From Beta vulgaris subsp. vulgaris (lineage: Eukaryota; Streptophyta; Magnoliopsida; Caryophyllales; Amaranthaceae): DNA of 64,000 bases. The notes below the pieces were generated by a model. The model was not told the origin of the DNA. It made no database searches and saw only the letters and a program-made list of their open reading frames with translations. Shown here piece after piece: positions 46,243 through 57,521 of this stretch; the stretch's first letter is position 1; each line of letters opens with the position of its first letter. A program made the translations under genes and the position numbers. Location of the stretch: NCBI RefSeq assembly GCF_026745355.1, contig NC_079205.1:46369558-46433557 (forward strand), in the 5' to 3' direction.

Positions 46243-46448
46243 AGTAAGTTCTTTATCCCTTTGTATGTGTTGTTGAACATTGTTGTTTTTGGAATGTTTC
46301 TGGTTAGGGTTTAATCAGTTTTAGGGTTTGTTTGTTGCGGTTTTTATTACAAGTATTTCTTTGCATTTTTTCCCTTTTTCTCCTTTCATTCAAATGTTCT
46401 ATGCTTATGTATGTTGGAAAATTTGGTTTTGTTGTTTTGGCTAGGTAG
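46243..46448 (+). other. Probable 5'-leader intron of the MULE transposase
   Basis: GTAAGTTC (46243) and TTGGCTAG (ending 46444) form plausible splice sites in the leader, just before the ATG at 46450. Confidence 0.4.
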
Positions 46449-46449
46449 G

Positions 46450-49400
46450 ATGGGTTCTGTGTGGTTGCTTTTGCATTATAACAGTAAGGATTTTGATGTG
46501 AGGGTTCAAGACACTGACTTGTGTCACTTGATGGGGTTGTATGAGGATGTAATGGAGGAGTCAGCTAAGCAGGATGTGTATCTCCCTAAGGCATTTAGGT
46601 TACTTGTCCATAATCCTAGGACTAATAGAAAAATGGAGATTGAGAGTGATAAGGACTTGGAGAGGGTTTGGTCTTTTGGTAGGGTCACAGACACCATTGA
46701 GATGTGGGTAGAGGAAACAAACAATCCTGGTATAGTATTTAGGGCATATGTTAAATTAAGGGAACAAGCTGAGAAGGAAAAACTGGAGAATATAAGGAGA
46801 GTTCAAGAGATTTTAAGGAAAGAACAGGAAGAGGAAGAAAGGAGGCAAGCAGAGGAAGAGAGAAGAAGGAAAGAAGAGGAAGAGGAGAGGGAAGCTGAAG
46901 AGGCAAGGAGGTTCTGTGTTGCAATTGAGGTTCCCATCCTATCTGTGGATGATGTTAGCATATGTGAGTACATGAGGGTGTTTCAAACTGAGGGGGCTGA
47001 TGAGTGTTATCCTGGTCCATCTCAGCCACTGCCTCACCAGTAAACAACCAACAACAGCACCTACACCTACCAAAACCTACACCACCAACATCACCTCCTT
47101 CACCACCTAGAGCTCAAACACCACCTCACCTCCTTCACCTCCTAGATAACCAACACCACCTCCTTCACATCCAAGAGAACCAACACCAGCTCCACCTCCT
47201 AGAGAACCAACACCAGATCCACCTCCTAGAGAACCAACACCACCTCACCTCCTTCACCTCCTAGAGCAACAACACCACCTCCACCTCCTTCACCTCCTAG
47301 AGCAACAACACCACCTCCACCTCCTTCACTCCTAGAGCAACAACACACCTCCACCTCTTCACCTCCTAGAGCAACAACATGCCTCCTCAGTCACAAACCC
47401 CCTCAAGAAAAATAAAAGGGTTAAAACCACCCCAGTTAGGAGACCTAGAACTAGGAACCAAACTCAAAGCCCTGTCTCAAACACAGAGGAGCCTCCAGTA
47501 CCACCTCCCATGCCTGAACATAACAGTACAATTCCTGCAAAAACCAAAAAAAGCACCTAGGTCCAGACCTGAGGGCTTTAGGGTACCAAAAGCACAGCCA
47601 AGAAATTTGGGACCTATGTGCCTAAGAAGAAGAGCAGTGGAAGGGAGGTACAGGGAGAAGAAGAGTTCCAGTGACAGTAGTTGATGAGGAGAGTGATGAT
47701 TTGGAGAGTGATGGACCTACTATGAGTCAGGTGAGGGAGAGAGTGGTGATGATGATGATGAAATATGGATGAGTGAGTTTGTAGTTGAGGAAGATCAGAT
47801 TGAAGCTGATGAGTCTTGCATTGAAGACATTTGAGGATTGTCTTGATGGAAGTTCTTCAATGGATAGAGTTTACCAAAATGGAAAGGTATGGGTTGACTC
47901 CCTTTGGGCACATAAAGTTAGAACAGTGGTTGATATTTCCAACCAAAGCACAGTTCTTGGAAGTCCTAAGAGATTATTGCATCCAAGAGGGGTTTGCAAT
48001 AACAGTGGACAAGGCTGACACAAAGAGGTTCACTGCCTCTTGTTCAATGGATGGATTAGTTGGAGGATACATGCCTCAGTGATTGCTGACAAAATCAGTT
48101 GGGCAATCAAGACATTGAAGGGGGAGCATAAGGCATGTGGTAGGTTAGAGGAAAATCCTATGGTGAGCTCTACATGGCTGTGTAAGCACCTTGCTGACCA
48201 CATAGCTGCAAACCCTGATGTACCAGTGGAGGGGTTACAGAAATTAGCTTTGGAGAAGTTTAGGGTGAGGGTGAAAACAAGGTTGCTATACAAGGTCAAA
48301 GTGATGTCAAAGGGGTTCTTATATGGGGATTTGAGGTGTCTTATGGTTTGTTGCCAAGGTATGCAGAGTTCATCAAAGAGACAAACCCAGGCTCCTATGC
48401 CCTTGTCACTTGGACTGGGAACACTGCATCTGTTGCCCCAAAGTTTGTGGCTTGCTTCTTCTCTTTTTGCTGCACAGTTCAGGGGATTCCTGAGAGGGTG
48501 TAGGCCTATTATAGGCATTGATGGGGCTCACCTAAGTGGATATTACAAGGGATACTACTGTCTGCCTTGGGTATTGATGGAAATAATGAGATATTCTTGA
48601 TTGCTTATGGAATTGTGGACACTGAGAGCATTGAAAGTTGGACCTACTTCTTAGAAATCTACAGATTGTGTTTCAACAAGAAGGGTGTGCAAGAGAGGAT
48701 TGGACCTTCATCAGTGACAGATGAGGGTGAGTTTACTATCTGTTTTGCTTTTTACACATAATGTTGTCAACTGATTTCCTAACACATTAAATTGCTGTTT
48801 GGTTAGGGTGTTGAGGCAGCTTTGCATTCAGTCTTCCCTAGGGCAACAAGAAGAGTTTGTTGCCAACATCTTTACATGAATTGCAAGAATGCTGGCTACA
48901 GTGGCACAGATTCCACAACAGCTCTTTTGGATAGCAGCAGATGCATACAACAAGTATGTATTTAACAAGGCTATGAAGGACATACACATATAATGTTAAG
49001 GCAGTGGAGTATCTGGATTCCACCACTGAGCAATGGAGCAGGCATGTGTTTGACCACAAAGTTTGTTGTGACCATAACACAACAAACTTTGTGGATAGCT
49101 TCAATGCATGCACCAAGCCTTATAGGGATCTCCCTGTTCTTACCCTATTAGAAGGTAATTTATTCTCTTCTTCATGATTTTCTTTAGTGTTTACATCATG
49201 CATGGAACAAGCTCACTTATTATGCTTTTTCATTCATTCTAGCTATAAGGCATTGGTCAATGAAGAGACTTGGGGCTAGGTTTAAGGCTGTTGAATGGAG
49301 GCAACACAATTGACATTATGCACAGAAGATTTTAGCAACTAGGGTTGATGAATCCAAGTATGCAACATCTTGTGGGGGTGGTGGATTTGAGGTGAGGATG

Positions 49401-49921
49401 GAAATGTATACTTTCCTTGCAAGCTCACAGATAGGACATGTGAGTGTGGTAAATGGCAAGGGTGTGGAATTCCATGCAAGCATGCTGTGAGGGTGATGTT
49501 TCATGAGAGGCTTGAGCCTTTTGATTTTGTGTCCCCTTACTTCAAGGGTGAGGCTTACAAGCAGACTTATGGGGAGCACATTCACCCTATGGCTGACCCG
49601 CCAAGCTCACGGCCAGATTACAATCTGCCAGTCATTACCCCCTTCTTCAAGAGAGGTGCTGGTAGACCTGCCAAACAGAGGAAGAGGGGTCCAAATGAAG
49701 CACAAAAGGGTCAGAGGCACGTAGTGTTAAGTGCAGCAAGTGCAAAGAGATTGGACATAATGCTAGGACTTGTGGAGGTGGTGCCACAAAAAAAGCTAGG
49801 AAGGACAAAGCCTCTACTTCAACTGCCCAAGCTTCACAGCCTAAACAGAAGAAAAGAAAGGCATCTGAGGCTACCACTACTCAAAGCGCAGACAAAAGGG
49901 AAGAAGACTAAGAAGAATTGA
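46450..49921 (+). pseudogene. MULE transposase (MURA-type) pseudogene
   Basis: Start ATG at 46450. Residues 1-100 are the PB1-like N-terminal domain of plant MULE transposases (FDVRVQDTDLCHLMGLYEDV). A Glu/Arg coiled coil (QEEEERRQAEEERRRKEEEE) follows, then a Pro/Thr spacer encoded by tandem repeats (47040-47390) where the frame is lost. The MuDR-type domain appears at 47840-48300 (LTPFGHIKLEQW, WRIHASVIADKISWAIKT). The DDE region begins at RPIIGIDGAHLSGYYKGYY (about 48510) and frame-shifts into GIDGNNEIFLIAYGIVD. An intron-like GT-AG segment lies near 48727-48807. Then EAALHSVFPRATRRVCCQHL, a SWIM zinc finger (CECGKWQGCGIPCKHAVRV, 49439-49495) and an out-of-frame CCHC knuckle (CSKCKEIGHNARTC, about 49732). 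Multiple frameshifts make it inactive. Confidence 0.9.
47040..47400 (+). repeat. Proline/threonine-coding tandem repeat
   Basis: Units of roughly 30-45 bases contain CACCTCCTAGAGCAACAACA. In the intended frame they would encode PPPSPPRATT-like repeats. One-base losses between units scramble the frame, which explains the several overlapping open frames here. Confidence 0.85.
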
Positions 49922-50089
49922 AGATTGAAGGGTTTTTTTTGTGAATTGGGCACTATTTTTTGCATAGCTACTTTTTGTCAAACACTGTTATATGATCATG
50001 TGAAGAAAGTTTTTGTAAAGCTACATTAGTACTAAGTAACAATATTTCACTTAAATATTACAAACATTAGGATTACAAACATGAGTATT

Positions 50090-50427
50090 CTACTTTTTTG
50101 CTACATTAAGTAATTTTTGTTGTTGTTTCAACTTTTTCTTCAATTGCCAAAGTTCTTCCTTCATTTTGTTATTAACAGAGCTTCCCCCTCTTCCTACTTC
50201 TTTCAGTTGCTTGAATCCTACTCCATCGCTGCTGCTATCTTGATCATAGCTTCCTTTGCACCATCTAAAATTGTTGCGATGCGTCACATTTGTAGTACAA
50301 CCTTGAGGATTTTTTGCAGTTTCAGAACTTCTTATTGCATATTTTCTCCACAAATGCAATAAGAGTTAGGGACCCTTATGTATGAATTATTGTAATTTGA
50401 AGAGCACGTATTTGAAGGAGAACTCAT
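50090..50427 (-). pseudogene. GRF-type zinc-finger protein relic of the MULE
   Basis: On the minus strand an ATG at 50427 starts MSSPSNTCSSN and reaches CICGE. After a frameshift comes KYAIRSSETAKNPQGC, and a second shift hides the next Cys block before NFRWCKGSYDQDSSSD. The tail is a lysine/leucine-rich coiled coil (MKEELWQLKKKLKQQQKLLN). The CxCG, ETxKNPxG and FxWC spacing is that of GRF zinc fingers, which plant MULEs often carry as a second gene. It is convergent with the transposase. Its role in transposition is unknown; nucleic-acid binding is likely. Broken by at least two frameshifts. Confidence 0.7.
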
Positions 50428-50762
50428 GCTTGATGTGAAGGGTTTCATTTGATATAGGAAGACTCCTTTATATAGAACCCTGGCAGGCCTTTAATCTTCC
50501 TAACGGCTAGTTTTTTAAACTGGAAAAGTAGCCGTTATAACTGCCAAAACTTTTAGGGGTATATGGTGCATTAAGTTTAAGAATAGGGGTACATCATGAA
50601 ATAAGTTTGTCACTAACGGGGACCTAACGTCCGTCAACAAAAAGGGTAACTGGATGTATTTTTTCAAAGGTGAGGGTATATGGTGAATTTGGAAACTTGA
50701 AAGGGTATATGGTGCAAAAAAAAATTTGTCAGGGGTATATGGTGAAAAAACCGATTAATTTA

Positions 50763-51500
50763 TGCCAAGATTGTGAACCTTAACTTAACGAAATTTGATC
50801 ATGTTTATCCTCTACTAATATGATTATGTATCATCTTCATATGACATATTGACATATTCGATTGAGTGATAAGTAATTTAACGTTGATCATTGTTACTTC
50901 ACTAACTTATTGAGTTGTTCCATGAACGATGAAAGTCTAACTCTTTTGTTGCTATATAGTGACTAATTCAGACTTGAGAGGAGAGTAATCACTAACTAAC
51001 AAAATGTTTAAGTTTTAATAGTCTATTGACTCTAACACTATAAGTCTATAATCAATAATCAGTATGGACTATGGAGTATGAACTTATGCCTTAAGCCCTT
51101 AACAACTTAAATGCTTAATCCTCATGGTTGTTAGTTGTTACTCGTTACTTCTACTTGAATACTTATGCAATCATGAATAAGAATAAGTGAATAACCGATA
51201 GGCGATACTTAGGCAATAGGCCAATAGCCAATGCCCAATGGTGAATGGCCTGATAATAAAAGTACTTACTAAGTATTACTTTATTAACATTTCAAATTAG
51301 TAATATAAGTATCAAACTATTAATGATTCAATGTATTATTAAAAAATTCACAATGACTCAATCACAATTCACAATATCAGTGTAATTACTATAATATATC
51401 ACTATAAAGTATAATCTATACCACAATATCACAATATCACATGTTATAAGTTTATAACAATCTCGGCCCAAATCAATACGCAGCGGCACCGCCGGTTTGA
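50763..51500. other. Unassigned AT-rich stretch
   Basis: No gene found. Several internal short repeats (CAATATCACAATATCACA near 51423). Confidence 0.5.
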
Positions 51501-52030
51501 TATTTCAGTTGTTCCGAGAACCAAGTCCTATCGAGATCCGATTTATTCCGACACAAGTCATTCCGAAATCCGATTTATTCTGACCCAAGTCATTCCGATA
51601 GTCGATTTCTTAAATACTCAATTAATTCTGAAGGTCGATTTATTCTGACCCAATTCATTCTGGTATCAATTTCTTCCGACTCAAGTTATTCCGAAAGCCG
51701 ATTTCTTCCGACCCAAGTAACCCGAAAGTCGATTTCTTCCGACCCAAGTAATTCTGAATGTCGAATCATTCCGACCCAAGTCATTCCGAAGCCGATTTAT
51801 TCCGACCCAAATTATTCCGATATCGATTTATTCCGACCCAAGTAATCCGAAAGCCGATTTCTTCCGACCCAAGTCATTCCGAATCCCGATTTCTTCCTAC
51901 CCAAGTCATTCCGAAACCCGACTTCTTCTGACCCAAGTCATTCCGAAACCCGGCTTCTTCCGACCCAAGTCATTCCGAAACCCGATTTCTTCCGACCCAA
52001 GTCATTTCGAAAGCAGATTTGGACCGACTT
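51501..52030 (-). repeat. ~32-bp minisatellite, CCGACCCAAGTCATTCCGAA units
   Basis: About 15 variable units (24-32 bp) alternate CGATTTCTTCCGACCCAAGT with CATTCCGAAACC. The core CCGACCCAAGT is shared with the 31-bp minisatellite at 43273, so the two arrays are related. Confidence 0.9.
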
Positions 52031-52278
52031 CACCTTTTTTCCATTCCGACCCAAATTCACCCAACCCAGATACCGGCCGACCTAGTCTCACCCGACCCAG
52101 TTCCGACCCAGTTCCAAGATCCCCTCACCCAGTTTCACCCGACCCAAATTCACCCGACCCACCTAGTTCCGACCCATGACACACCGTCACCCAGATTATT
52201 CCGACCCAAATCATTCTGACCCAGCTTGGGTCAACCCAAACCCAGCCAGTGACCCAGATTGACACCTCTATCATTTCC
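52031..52278. mobile_element. hAT-like terminus
   Basis: CACCCGACCCAG-rich sequence ends GTGACCCAGATTGACACCTC then TA. In reverse complement it starts TAGAGGTGTCAATCTGGGTC, a hAT-type end. The other end is not identified. The minisatellite at 51501 may be the interior of this element. Confidence 0.45.
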
Positions 52279-52714
52279 TATTTATGAAGCTAAATTAATT
52301 TCTAATGGTTAGTTATTTAGTTTGGGTCAAGATTGGCCCCATTTGAATCAATCACCACGTTGGTTCAATTTTGCTGGGCCAAATATCTAGTTATCCATAT
52401 AATGTAACAATCCTAGTTTATAAAATAAAAATATCTCGTGATGTAACAATTTAAATCACTTCCACACAGATTAGTAATAGAAGATATTATGATGGAATTG
52501 TGGATTAGTAGAGAAAAGAAAATCAAGTAGAAGTGGCATTCTCAACTATATAAAAAGGAGGTATTTTGAAATACCTCTATATTTTCTTCTCTCACTTCTC
52601 CATCTCTCTCTCTCACCAACCCTTGAACCCTTGTCCTCTAGCAACCAATTGAAAGGCTTACGCCAACGAGGCACAAGGAGGGTCGGTATCCCTTTGTAAC
52701 AATTTAAAGTTTTT
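52279..52714 (+). mobile_element. LTR-like hairpin module, dispersed copy
   Basis: Homologous to the tandem units at 19428-20300. Shared features are the TTTGGGTCAA phrase, the CTATATAAAAAGGAGG TATA region, the palindrome GAGGTATTTTGAAATACCTC (52558-52577), CCAACCCTTGAACCCTTGTC and the tail GAGGCACAAGGAGGGTCGGT. A TATA box followed by a hairpin and a pyrimidine-rich leader suggests the U3/R part of an LTR. Boundaries are not proven. Confidence 0.55.
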
Positions 52715-52716
52715 TA

Positions 52717-52999
52717 CTCCCTTCCTCCCAATTTATTTGCTACATTTTACCATTTAGGTGTGTCCCAATTCATTTGCAACATTTGCAAATACTTTCATAT
52801 ATAGTACATATATACCACACTTTATTTACAAATTTGTCATCAGTCCCTCCTTGTTATTGTAAATATTTCCATGTATAGTACATAGGACCCATAATTTACC
52901 TATTTGCATTTTTGTTAATTCTTGTTATGGCAATGGTCCCACTCCCTCCTTGGTCTTTGTGATAAAGCAAATGTAGCCAATAAATTGGTACGGAAAGAG
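52717..52999. mobile_element. Stowaway MITE
   Basis: The ends CTCCCTTCCTCCCAATTTAT and, reverse-complemented, CTCTTTCCGTACCAATTTAT are flanked by TA on both sides (52715-52716, 53000-53001). Confidence 0.85.
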
Positions 53000-53117
53000 T
53001 ATCTACAATACGCATTGAGTTGAGGCATAAAACGACATTTTCTTATAACATTTTTGGTTATTAGGTATGATAGGAGGAATCAAAATTTTGTATGGGGGTA
53101 GATAAATTAGTGCCTAC

Positions 53118-53759
53118 TAGGGATGGCAATCCAGTCCGAAACCGACCCTAGTCCGCTCCGATCCGAAGGAAAAAATCCGAGTTGACTCCGACAAAAAAAG
53201 TAATCCGACTCCGACTCCGAGTCGGAGGAGGGTCGGAGTTGGATCTCATAAAATAATCCGACATCCGAATCCGACTCCGACTTTGAGTCAATCAATCCTT
53301 TTTTCTTATTTAATTATGTAATGTATTATTTATATATGTATAATCTGACTTCGACTTTCAGCCAATTGTATTATATAGGATTTTTCCATAGAAAAAATGA
53401 TTGTTAAAAATAATAGTAATAATTAGATTATTTGTACTATATAAGATTTCCATATGATGATTAGAATAAATTGTAATGATCAATTTATTATATTATAGAA
53501 GACTATTCTATTATAAAAAAAATTGGAAGAAAAATAAGTCGGATCAGGTTCGAAGTCGAATGTTCGGATTTTAAGTCGGATGTCCGGATTTTAAGTCGGG
53601 TCGGATCTCGGAGTCGGATGTTCGGATTTTAAGTCGGGTCGGATTCGGATTTTCAAAGTCGGGAGTCGGAGTCGGACTCAGATTTAAAATCCGACTGTCT
53701 GTAGGGTCGGAGTCGGATTATGCATAATCCGGTCCAAGTCCGACCCGTTGCCATTCCTA
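53118..53759. mobile_element. hAT non-autonomous element
   Basis: The ends TAGGGATGGCAATCCAG and, reverse-complemented, TAGGAATGGCAACGGG are flanked by GTGCCTAC on both sides (53110-53117, 53760-53767), a perfect 8-bp duplication. The subterminal DNA is dense in TCCGACTCCGA and GTCGGAGTCGGA repeats. No coding content. Confidence 0.92.
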
Positions 53760-53823
53760 GTGCCTACATATTGGGGTACTATTAAAATTATACGGAATGA
53801 ATAAGTGTGTCGTATCACTCAAA

Positions 53824-54782
53824 TCAATACATATATATCAAAAAGCGTGCGTAACAACGTCGATGCGCCACATGGCACTCTCCTCCTCCTGCCACCAGAA
53901 TTTTGCCACGTGTCTGTTAACCAATAAAGTCAAGTGGTCATTATTTAAAAAATAAATATGCTGAAGCCTGGGCTCGAACCCCTGACCTTATGTAAGGGTT
54001 TTCAAAGAATCACCATCTCATCTAACATCTCTTAGTGATCCATGTTTCCACAAAATTAAAAATGTGTTGTAATTAGTTAATGCTATTAAACATATCCATT
54101 GCATCCTTAAAAATAAATAAATTTGCATGTTCATTAAAATTAATTATGTATGCATGATACCATTTGAAGAGCAGTGTTGACCACTACAGTACTACCCCTA
54201 GGGAGTTTTAGTTCATGTAATCTATGTACAATTAAAAAATTTAGAAATTGCGTAGTACAGGGTTTGATCCCGAGACCTCAAGTACATACAAAGTTATTAA
54301 AATCGTGATTCAAATCTTAAAATCTACGATTTTATGATTCAAAATATGGTAGACGATTCGCGATTCTAGACGATTCTATACATTTCTGTTGACTAGCGAA
54401 AATCTCGCAAGTTTAAATCATGCTAACAAAGAAAATAAGAGATATATATTGTTAGTTATTGCCAATATAGTGGTAAACAACTATATTTTCCAATTTTTAG
54501 GTCTTTAACTTATAATTTTAGCATATTCAATGAAGATTGAGTCCAATATCTTGATTATACATGTTTGTAGAATCTTACGATTCTACGATTTGATTTTACG
54601 ATTCGATTCTAAAGGTTGTTTTCGATTCAAACTAGAATCTCGATTTTAACAACATTGAGTACATATACTAAAGTCTTAACCACTAGGCTATCTAAGTTGT
54701 ATTTATAGTTATTATCATAAAGTATTATATTAATAAATAAAAATTTTTCTTACCCGGAGCATAGCCCGGGCCTAATAACTAG
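53824..54782 (+). mobile_element. Non-autonomous Helitron (composite)
   Basis: It starts TCAATACATATATATCAAAA after a host A. It ends with the hairpin-bearing CCCGGAGCATAGCCCGGGCC, then TAATAACTAG before a host T. Ends and much of the interior match the 263-bp Helitron at 13886, but here the interior appears twice, and a hAT MITE is inserted at 54289. tRNA-like phrases such as GGCTCGAACCCCTGACC lie inside. Confidence 0.85.
54289..54657. mobile_element. hAT MITE inside the Helitron
   Basis: The ends CAAAGTTATTAAAATCG and, reverse-complemented, CAATGTTGTTAAAATCG are flanked by AGTACATA on both sides (54281-54288, 54658-54665). The interior repeats ACGATTC-type phrases. Confidence 0.9.
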
Positions 54783-56051
54783 TGTTAGTTAAAAAGCTGA
54801 GTCGGGGAAATTTAAGTTTGATTTTGTTTGTTCATGTGCAAGCTAGAAAGAATTTCGAAAGCATATCTTATGCTGGATCAGATATTTCCATATCGGATAT
54901 GGGCTAATATGGCAATATCATGACATTTATGTAATTTTTATGACAAAAATTATATTAAAAAATTATTTTTTGTTTTTTATATTAGTTTTTTTGGGGCTTG
55001 TTAGTTGAAATCTTATTTCATATCTTAACAATATCTTATTATATCAGTTAGCTATTAAATCATATCTGGGCTACATCTAATCATATCAAGTAAATGTTAT
55101 GGGAAAAGTTGCCCATACCAAATATGGGAGTATACTTTCTCCTTATGCTGGGGATGCGACGAAGTTTGCATTGATTCAATGAAAACCCACGCTTCGTCTC
55201 CTGTCAATCTGTCATATCTTGCACCCAACATAAAGTATGTATTATTTGGTGTACCCAAGTCATATTTGGTGTTGTTGAGGGTAGTGACGGATTCAGGATT
55301 TCACCCCACATGTGTTCAAAATCAATGAGACATTAAACAAAAAAAGACCAATTTAAATTGATTAAAAAAAAATACTACTTTAGTTTAATATTATTTGCAA
55401 CGATTATTTTCTACCTACACTTTATGTCTAATAGTTGCAAATAATATGAAAGGGAGGTAGTACATCAATTCAAGTTCGAAATTACAACTGATAAATACGA
55501 GAATAACTTCTTAAATTACAAGAAAAAACCAAAAAAAACCAATCTACGAATTTTTATATTGAAAGCATCCTAATACATCATCATCACTAACTCGAGAAAA
55601 AAGTTGTATTTAGTTGGAGACTCCCTTGTACTTGGTGAAGAACAAGCTGAAGACTTTTGAGACTTCTATAGATGTTCCAAACCTTCTTTCCGTCCTTCAC
55701 GGTTCACATATTACTTAAATTTAAACAATTTTCTTGGCAATTGGCAGTTGTCAATTTGATATATATCACTAAATTATACTCTAATGTCTAATGATGAATA
55801 ATTAAATGCAACAAATTAAACTTCAATAACCAATTAACTAATAACCATTACCTCAAAATCCAAATTAAACTTCAATATAAGACAACAAATATAGCAAATT
55901 CACCCAACAAAGTTGAAAGTCTCAATTAATCTCATGACAATCAATAATTCAAATTCATCCAAGCATTGCCAATAATTCAATTTGTAAATAACCTATTATG
56001 ATATATTTAGGAGTATTTCCTAAATCTATCTATCTAAAAGTGTTTACCAAA
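54783..56051. other. Unassigned AT-rich stretch
   Basis: No gene seen. GTGACGGATTCAGGATTTCA near 55282 is a phrase common at ends of dispersed plant repeats, but no partner end is visible. Confidence 0.45.
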
Positions 56052-56052
56052 C

Positions 56053-56112
<60 letters not shown>
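56052..56112. repeat. AT microsatellite
   Basis: An uninterrupted run of AT dinucleotides except for one TTA. Confidence 0.95.
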
Positions 56113-56115
<3 letters not shown>

Positions 56116-56285
56116 GTGTGTGTTTATTTAGAGATAATATTTGCTAGTATTATATTTTAGAATATGTTTTCCTAGTTCTACCTAAGTTAGGATTTATATG
56201 ATGTACTATAAATATCGTCTCCTTTGGGTTGATAATAATATGAACCTTTTTCCCTTCATTCTATTTTGTCATGGTATCAAGAGCC
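56113..56285 (+). mobile_element. Copia 5' LTR end and primer-binding site remnant
   Basis: A TATA-like ACTATAAATAT near 56206, then CATTCTATTTTGTCA, then TGGTATCAAGAGCC (56272-56285), which matches the initiator tRNA-Met primer site with one extra A. No gag follows, so only the junction of LTR and leader survives. Confidence 0.5.
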
Positions 56286-56890
56286 AATTGAAATCTTGGG
56301 AAACTTTAAAATATTATTCTCTCATGCTGGTGGGTACGGTTTCAAACCGACCGATCCGATATATTCTCATAAAATTAATATTTTTTTCCCTAATGATGAA
56401 TATGGTTTCATGAGGTTTCTCCCACCACCATTGTAATCAAACACGAAACTCAAATAAACATTATTTAAAGAGAGGTCTTGAATAACGGGAGGGAAACAAA
56501 AGGATAGCGAAAGAAAGACATAAATCAGGAACTGGGACCAAGACATCGAGAGTTTGTGTACCAAAAACCTTTACAAGATATTGTGAGGGGTGAGATTTTT
56601 TTATAATACAAAAAAAGCCTCCATGAGAGACAAGACTGGAAAAAAAAAACATACGAAAAAAAATAATTAACCTTTACAAGAGTTTGTAACGGATGAGATG
56701 GAAATAAATTAAAGAAAAAAGAACTCCATGTGCGTTTGTGAGAAGAATCGTCTCCAAGATTCATGCTAGACAGAGGATATGGCTATGCGTCGATTGGTTG
56801 TGCGAGTGAAGAGGAACAAGTTACCAATGTGGACTGAGGAGTAAGAAACTAAAGATTGAGACATGAGCGCTGAAAGAAACAAATCACGGA
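56286..56890. other. Unassigned DNA
   Basis: Purine-rich sequence between two retroelements. No recognisable domain in any frame. Confidence 0.45.
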
Positions 56891-57454
56891 TGATAGGGCT
56901 TGACCTATTCAAGGTCAACTATTACTGTCATCTCTTTGCTAATATTATGCAGTAATTAGCTGCAAATTTCCTTGTGATTTTATTCTCCTATTTTCTAGAG
57001 GTAAATATCTTGTACGGCCCGTTTGGTAGTTGGTCATAAATGGTGGTAATGGGAATGAATTTGTGAAAAATATCATTGTCCATTCCCATGGTAATGCTAA
57101 TTTATCCTAAAGTATCTACTTTCCTTCTTGAATTTTCATTCCCATCCAATACCACCTTGTATGTGGTAAATTGGTAATGAGTGGTAATGAAAATTGCTTC
57201 CCCTTGGAGACAAAAACACAAGTTTAGGAGTGAGATTGCTTATTCACGAAGAAAAAATGCCTCCCCATGGAGATTTTAAGGGTGCTTCCCTAATAAAATT
57301 ACACTTAAAATTCATCCCCATTACCACAATTTATTAACGTCTACCAAACGGGGCGTTATAGCTATTTTAGTTTTTATTACCTTACTTGTATAAGCCTACT
57401 GTAACTATATATTGGTGTGCATATTCAATGAGAAAGTAAGCAATTCTTCTATCA
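56891..57454 (+). repeat. Copia 5' LTR (with MITE)
   Basis: It starts TGATAGGGCTTGACCTATTC and ends near CTTCTATCA at 57454. It matches the 3' LTR apart from the MITE and a 26-bp gap near 56956, where the 3' LTR has extra sequence. Confidence 0.9.
57015..57355. mobile_element. PIF/Harbinger-like MITE in the 5' LTR
   Basis: The ends CGGCCCGTTTGGTAG and, reverse-complemented, CGCCCCGTTTGGTAG differ by one base. The flanks GTA and TTA suggest a 3-bp duplication with one mismatch. The 3' LTR has the empty site (CTTGTATAGCT near 63908), so the MITE came after the copia insertion. Confidence 0.85.
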
Positions 57455-57461
57455 TTTCTAT

Positions 57462-57473
57462 ATGGTATCAGCC
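57462..57473 (+). other. Copia primer-binding site
   Basis: ATGGTATCAGCC, 7 bases after the LTR. It matches the tRNA-Met primer site for TGGTATCAG and diverges afterwards. Confidence 0.7.
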
Positions 57474-57521
57474 GCTTGATCCAAAATCACAAAACCAAAA
57501 CTCTTTGTTCTTCCTGCCACC

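Larger units (their letters stand above)
45778..50753 (+). mobile_element. Mutator-like element (MULE), complete ends
   Basis: The ends start CGGTTTTTTCACCATATACC on both strands. Terminal inverted repeats extend about 100 bp and contain three spaced copies of CACCATATACCC. ATTAATTTA flanks both sides (45769-45777, 50754-50762), a perfect 9-bp duplication typical of MULEs. It carries a transposase relic on the plus strand and a GRF-zinc-finger relic on the minus strand, facing each other like the two genes of maize MuDR. Total length 4976 bp. Confidence 0.95.

Noticed and set aside
47004..47264. His/Leu/Pro-rich 86-codon frame
   Set aside because: Out-of-frame reading of the MULE transposase proline-repeat spacer.
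53965..53985. tRNA-like GGCTCGAACCCCTGACC phrase
   Set aside because: No acceptor stem or anticodon arm around it; it lies inside a Helitron, and similar phrases occur in non-tRNA contexts (about 10640 and 54258).
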